From positions 1-28,115 of the forward strand of contig DBXX01000097.1 in NCBI GenBank assembly GCA_002309675.1: a stretch of 28,115 nucleotides of DNA, read 5' to 3'. Origin of the DNA: Lachnospiraceae bacterium UBA1201 (lineage in GTDB: Bacteria; Bacillota; Clostridia; Lachnospirales; Lachnospiraceae). The position numbers and the translations under genes were made by a program. The notes below the pieces were generated by a model. It saw only the letters and a program-made list of their open reading frames with translations. It searched no databases and was not told the origin of the DNA. Within the stretch, counting starts at the first letter, position 1. Each line of letters starts with the position of its first letter. This document shows, in pieces, positions 24,432 through 28,115 of the stretch.

Positions 24432-24689
24432 TCAGCACTCTCCGTCGACGACTTTCGGTTCGTCATCGCCGGTACCGTACTTTTCATCGTGACGCTTCTT
24501 AACGTCGATCACGGTTCCGTCCGGCTGTACGATCTTTATCGTTTCGAGCTGCGCGCGAAGATTATCACGGTATGCTTTGATATACTCTTTACGCAGGATA
24601 TCACGCTCTTCCGTCTCTTCGGGCGTTAACCCGATCGTTTTATACTTATGCGCCAGTTCATTGATCCGGCGTATTTTCTTTTCATCCAT
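24432..24689 (-). CDS. DUF896 (YnzC/UPF0291) family small protein
   Basis: An 85-residue soluble, strongly charged helical protein. It matches DUF896: INELAHKYKTIGLTPEETEE (9-28), then RDILRKEYIKAYRDNLRAQL (29-48) and IVQPDG. B. subtilis YnzC is the structurally known member, a two-helix hairpin; its function is unknown, though ynzC is near the SOS gene yneA. The 25-residue C-terminal tail beyond the family core is polar. It sits 19 bases after the unrecognised 400-residue gene and 1 base before the cyclo-ligase, so all three are probably co-transcribed. Confidence 0.9.
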   Translation of the reverse strand: MDEKKIRRINELAHKYKTIGLTPEETEERDILRKEYIKAYRDNLRAQLETIKIVQPDGTVIDVKKRHDEKYGTGDDEPKVVDGEC

Positions 24690-24708
24690 TTTTGTTACTC
24701 TACCTCGT

Positions 24709-25911
24709 TTATTTCGTGATCAAATTGATATCCTGCATCGTCTGGCTGATACATTTTAAGGATTCACTCTTTAATTTGGAAACCAGTTTTACAGAAGGAT
24801 ATTGGTATATCTCAAACGTTTTCTGGGCAGTGATCAGGCCCTTCTTACCGATCTGCAGGACGATGTAATCGTGAACGATGTCAACGATCTCGGAGTCCTT
24901 CGGCAGACGGAGCAGGATCTCTTTATTCTTCACATCCAGAATTTCCAGCAGTTTCGAAGTGTAATGTGCAACGCAAGGTCTGCCGGCCAGGCTGAAAAAC
25001 GAAGAAGTCTGCTCCTTACCGGATGCATTTTCCTTACGTACCACGATAACTTCCTTCGTAGAAAACTGATAGAACACCGTATCGACCGAATTATCAAATA
25101 AGCGCACCTTCGTATAGATGAGATATTTACCATGCTTTTTAACATGGACAATGCTCTCTTCGTAGTATACACTGTCGATCAATTCGCGCGTCAGCCCCTT
25201 ACTGCCGATGATGATGTCGGAAATGAACTGTGAGATCGTTACCAGGCACAGTTCCTCCTGGGCAGCCTCATTCTTCGTCAGGCGCTCTTTCGAATCCCCG
25301 GGGCCGAATACAGAATAACCGATCTTAAGCGCGCAGACATTGGCCACGATAGGCAGGATCTGCTGCAGACCATATTTCTCGATGTTATCCTGACGAATCT
25401 GATGCTTCTTTGCCGTAGCGATATCGTACAGGAAGGAAGCAAATTCATAATATCCGGACTGGCCGGAAGCCAGCTCCTTCAGGTATTCGAACTGCATGAT
25501 GAGGTAATTCTCGTTAAGGACGAAAACCGAAAGATGCTTTGAAGTCACATACTCTTTCAGGTTATCCTCATAACGATAAACCTCACTGCAAGTCATATCT
25601 TTCGCATTGTAACGGAATAATGTGAAGGTAGCATTCGGGTAGTGGTCGAAATTGATCGTGAAGAAATACAAAAACGGGCAGTTCTTTTCGGCAAATGAAA
25701 ACTTCGCCACCTCGTACTTCGAAACGTCGGGAAGAATCTCTTCACGAACATTGCGTTTCACATTATAAGTGTAATAATAGATGCGACTAAACGGGACGAT
25801 ACCGGTACCGATATTGGTCGTTATCTTCTCCCGATCGATCAAAAGCAGCCACTCTTCATCGAGTGTCCTGCAATCCATATCGGTTTTATTGGGTATTATT
25901 CTTATATCCAT
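24709..25911 (-). CDS. Unrecognised 400-residue protein between proB and DUF896
   Basis: I do not recognise this family. The protein has 400 residues, with no signal peptide, membrane helix, P-loop, zinc motif or low-complexity stretch that I can see. It is rich in alternating hydrophobic and aromatic short strands (for example FLYFFTINF, TFTLFRYN, VYRYEDN, YLIMQFEYL, VDTVFYQFSTKEVIVVRK, YIVLQIGKKG). This suggests an all-beta, perhaps propeller-like cytoplasmic fold with repeated strand-turn units. The middle (about 175-250) looks more helical. The ATG has AAAGGAA about 9 bases upstream. It lies 26 bases after proB and 19 before DUF896 with normal-looking codon use, so it is likely a real member of the operon. 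Coding status is secure; function is open. Confidence 0.85.
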   Translation of the reverse strand: MDIRIIPNKTDMDCRTLDEEWLLLIDREKITTNIGTGIVPFSRIYYYTYNVKRNVREEILPDVSKYEVAKFSFAEKNCPFLYFFTINFDHYPNATFTLFRYNAKDMTCSEVYRYEDNLKEYVTSKHLSVFVLNENYLIMQFEYLKELASGQSGYYEFASFLYDIATAKKHQIRQDNIEKYGLQQILPIVANVCALKIGYSVFGPGDSKERLTKNEAAQEELCLVTISQFISDIIIGSKGLTRELIDSVYYEESIVHVKKHGKYLIYTKVRLFDNSVDTVFYQFSTKEVIVVRKENASGKEQTSSFFSLAGRPCVAHYTSKLLEILDVKNKEILLRLPKDSEIVDIVHDYIVLQIGKKGLITAQKTFEIYQYPSVKLVSKLKSESLKCISQTMQDINLITK

Positions 25912-25937
25912 ACCGCATTTTCCTTTCGGTCATTGCC

Positions 25938-26780
25938 TCATGAATGATCATCCGATAAACAATCCATAATATCGAAATCGGGATCCTTATGTGACAGGAA
26001 CAGAGTACCGATCTGGTCTCCGTTCAATATGTTCAGGAGCTTTTCCACGTGATTTGCATTTGTGATGATCATGTCTGCACCGGAACCGGTCGCGATCCGT
26101 GCGGCTACCATCTTAGCTTTCATGCCGCCGGTACCTACATCGCTGCTGGAGGAAGACTTGCCCATCTTCATGTAAGCTTCGTTTACGTAAGGAACGATGT
26201 CGATGAATTCCGCCTCTGGGTTTGTCTTCGGATCATCAGTGTACATACCGTCCTGATCGGTCAGCAGGATCAACAGGTCTGCATGTATCAAGGCTGCTAC
26301 GATCGCAGAAAGACGATCATTATCACCGAACTGAATCTCATACGTGGAAACGGTGTCATTCTCATTAACGACCGGAATCACGCCCATATGCAGCAGTTCC
26401 TCGAAGGTGTTCTGCGCGAGCTTGCGGTTCAGGTCATCGATCATCGTGCTCTTTGTCATAAGAATCTGCGCTGTTTTCTGGTTGTATTCCGAGAACAGTC
26501 TCTGATAGGTCATCATCAGCTGAGCCTGGCCGATAGCGGCCAATGCCTGCCGCTGACTGATGGTTTCAGGCTTGATGCCCATGGACTTGCGGCCCACGGC
26601 GATCGCACCCGAAGATACCAGGACGACGTCCTTACCCATTCCGCGGATATCGGCAAGTGTACGCACCAACTGCTCCATTTTGTAATAGTTGATGTCACCT
26701 GTCTCGGGATGTGTCAGTGAGGACGACCCGATCTTTACTACGATTCTCTTCTTGTCTTTTAACAGTTCTCGGTTGTTCAT
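25938..26780 (-). CDS. proB: Glutamate 5-kinase (gamma-glutamyl kinase), short form
   Basis: Phosphorylates glutamate in the first step of proline synthesis. The 280-residue amino-acid-kinase domain shows RIVVKIGSSSL (12-22), VVLVSSGAIAVGRK (52-65), PVVNENDTVS, FGDNDRLSAIVAALI, LLTDQDGMYTDDP, and GTGGMKAKMVAA. It ends without the C-terminal PUA domain of E. coli ProB, a normal short form in many Firmicutes. GGAG lies 9 bases before the ATG. proA, which often adjoins proB, is absent from the window; the next gene is the unrecognised 400-residue protein. Since the run continues past the right edge, proA could still lie upstream or elsewhere. Confidence 0.96.
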   Translation of the reverse strand: MNNRELLKDKKRIVVKIGSSSLTHPETGDINYYKMEQLVRTLADIRGMGKDVVLVSSGAIAVGRKSMGIKPETISQRQALAAIGQAQLMMTYQRLFSEYNQKTAQILMTKSTMIDDLNRKLAQNTFEELLHMGVIPVVNENDTVSTYEIQFGDNDRLSAIVAALIHADLLILLTDQDGMYTDDPKTNPEAEFIDIVPYVNEAYMKMGKSSSSSDVGTGGMKAKMVAARIATGSGADMIITNANHVEKLLNILNGDQIGTLFLSHKDPDFDIMDCLSDDHS

Positions 26781-26795
26781 TTCTAAAACTCCAAA

Positions 26796-28115
26796 TTATA
26801 TATTTTCAAATGTACGCAACACATCCCGTATGATCCGGTCTGCGCAGCGCAGACCGTCGATCGCGGCAGATGTGATGCCGCCGGCATATCCCGCGCCTTC
26901 TCCACATGGATATAAGCCCTCAATACGGCTTTGCAGGTTATCAGGATCTCGCAGGATCCTGACCGGTGAAGAAGTACGGCTCTCGATCGCACATACGATC
27001 GCATCCGGCCGTGTAAAGCCCGGTAGTTTTCTTTCAAACTCGGGCAATGCATCCCGGATCGCTTTGCTGACGAAATCCGGCAAAACACCCTCCAGGCTCG
27101 TAAAGTGATACCCGCCCTTTGTTACGGGCGTCATTACTTCAGTTTCGTTTGAACTTTCCATCGAATCCTTATCGTCACCCGAAAGAAAGTCACCCATACG
27201 CTGGGTCGGAATCGCCCCATGTCCGGCACGGAACGCTCTGCCCTCCATGTCCTCCTGAAACGCTACGCCTGCCAAAACCGCCCCGGAAGGAAAATCCGAA
27301 GGCTCGACATTACAGACGATCGCGCTGTTAGCCACGCCGCTGTCACGTGCATGGTCGCTCATTCCGTTGATGGCCAGGCGGCCCGCCTGCGAAGAAGCAT
27401 TGACCACATATCCGCCGGGACACATACAAAATGAGTAAACACTGCGCGAAGTCTGCCCCTCTCCGACCTGTGCGGTCAATTTGTATGAGGCAGCAGGCAG
27501 ATCATATCGATCCGCTGCGTCTTTATACTGGTCTTTATCGATCATGCTCTGCGGATGCATCACACGGACTCCGACGGCAAACGGTTTCGCTTCCATCGGG
27601 ATATCATGCGAATACAACATGCGAAAGGTATCGCGGGCACTGTGACCGGTCGCTAAGATACAACGGTCTGTCGCTAAGTTCTCACCGCCTGCCAGTTTCA
27701 GGCCGGTAAGTCTTTCCTCACAGAAAGAAATATCATCGACGCGCGTTTGAAAGCGTACGTCGGCGCCTTGTGACAAAATGCATTTACGCATATTTACGAT
27801 CACATTGCGCAGGCAGTCGGTACCGACATGTGGCATCGAACTGATCATTATATCTTCCGGGGCGCCGAAGGAAACCAGGGTTTCCAGAACGTACCGGTGA
27901 TAATCTTTGTTGGATTTGATGAGGGTATTGAGTTTTCCGTCGGAAAATGTTCCGGCACCGCCCTCACCGAAGGAAACATTGCTCTCCGGATCCGGATACA
28001 TTTCCTCTTTCGGAAGCCGGTCGTACGATTCCGTACGTTTCCAAAATGCGCGAACTGTTTCCGTCCGCTCTTCCATGCATTGGCCGCGTTCCAGAACGAC
28101 CGGTTGCAGGCCTGC
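26796..28115 (-). CDS. FAD-dependent dehydrogenase, COG2509 type (cut by right edge)
   Basis: The frame stays open to the right edge, 13 codons past its first internal Met, so the N-terminus with the expected GxGxxG dinucleotide motif lies outside. The visible 439 residues begin AGLQPVVLERGQ, the usual end of the FAD-binding strand-helix-strand (Glu binds ribose). Further family blocks are VSFGEGGAGTFSDGKLNTL, ILATGHSARDTF, KPFAVGVRVMHPQ, CPGGYVVNASS, AIESRTSSPVRI and the C-terminal LYPCGEGAGYAGGITSAAID that closes the FAD site. Members are annotated as uncharacterised FAD-dependent dehydrogenases with no established substrate. It ends 15 bases before proB. Confidence 0.92.
   Translation of the reverse strand, partial: AGLQPVVLERGQCMEERTETVRAFWKRTESYDRLPKEEMYPDPESNVSFGEGGAGTFSDGKLNTLIKSNKDYHRYVLETLVSFGAPEDIMISSMPHVGTDCLRNVIVNMRKCILSQGADVRFQTRVDDISFCEERLTGLKLAGGENLATDRCILATGHSARDTFRMLYSHDIPMEAKPFAVGVRVMHPQSMIDKDQYKDAADRYDLPAASYKLTAQVGEGQTSRSVYSFCMCPGGYVVNASSQAGRLAINGMSDHARDSGVANSAIVCNVEPSDFPSGAVLAGVAFQEDMEGRAFRAGHGAIPTQRMGDFLSGDDKDSMESSNETEVMTPVTKGGYHFTSLEGVLPDFVSKAIRDALPEFERKLPGFTRPDAIVCAIESRTSSPVRILRDPDNLQSRIEGLYPCGEGAGYAGGITSAAIDGLRCADRIIRDVLRTFENI

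Noticed and set aside
24431..24487. Longer cyclo-ligase start at 24487
   Set aside because: It overlaps the DUF896 gene in another frame and adds a non-conserved leader; the ATG at 24430 is one base after the DUF896 stop with GGAG upstream.
26795..26800. TATAAT hexamer just before proB
   Set aside because: It lies about 15 bases from the ATG, so transcription would start too close to include the ribosome site, and there is no -35 at proper spacing.

Overview
The window looks like chromosomal core sequence from a low-to-mid GC Firmicute, most likely class Clostridia and probably Lachnospiraceae or a close relative. The evidence is gene order: an HlyD-like protein with yggS, sepF, ylmH, lspA and rluD; radC next to mreC, mreD, a large PBP2, minD, rodA and mgsA; and miaB-mutS-mutL-miaA followed by an 'aluminium resistance' PLP enzyme. 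Strong GGAGG ribosome sites and several GTG/TTG starts also fit. This assignment is inference from remembered gene order, not from a search. Every complete gene lies on the minus strand; only a tyrosine recombinase fragment at the left edge is on the plus strand. No rRNA, tRNA, CRISPR array, insertion sequence or gene-free stretch over 300 bases was seen.

Layout, read in the direction of minus-strand transcription (right to left). (1) 28115-15246 is a tightly packed run: FAD-dependent dehydrogenase (cut by the right edge), proB, an unrecognised 400-residue protein, a DUF896 protein, 5-formyltetrahydrofolate cyclo-ligase, miaB, mutS, mutL, miaA and a cystathionine-gamma-lyase-like PLP enzyme. 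It combines proline and folate metabolism, tRNA A37 modification and mismatch repair. (2) A convincing extended -10 promoter at 15178-15206 starts the cell-elongation run: radC, mreC, mreD, mrdA (PBP2), minD, rodA, mgsA and a DacA-like lipoprotein, ending near 6680. (3) A single small P-loop gene (6154-6579) has its own promoter with a perfect -10 and its own terminator. (4) 6070-430 is a run of an HlyD-like membrane protein, yggS, sepF, ylmH, lspA, rluD and a hotdog thioesterase. It ends at a bidirectional terminator (368-402) shared with the convergent recombinase gene.

The two cell-envelope runs form a coherent theme: lateral wall synthesis (RodA plus PBP2 steered by MreC/MreD), division (SepF, MinD) and lipoprotein maturation (LspA, which could process the DacA-like lipoprotein).

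The window is mostly conserved housekeeping sequence, and I did not find an obviously new multi-gene system. The points most worth a second look are: a D,D-carboxypeptidase homologue that has lost all three catalytic motifs; a solitary MinD inside the elongation operon without MinC or MinE and with an atypical C-terminus; a methylglyoxal synthase with changes at two active-site positions; a PBP2 with a large extra block; an unrecognised protein where proA might be expected; and a lone HlyD-like adaptor with no transporter partner.
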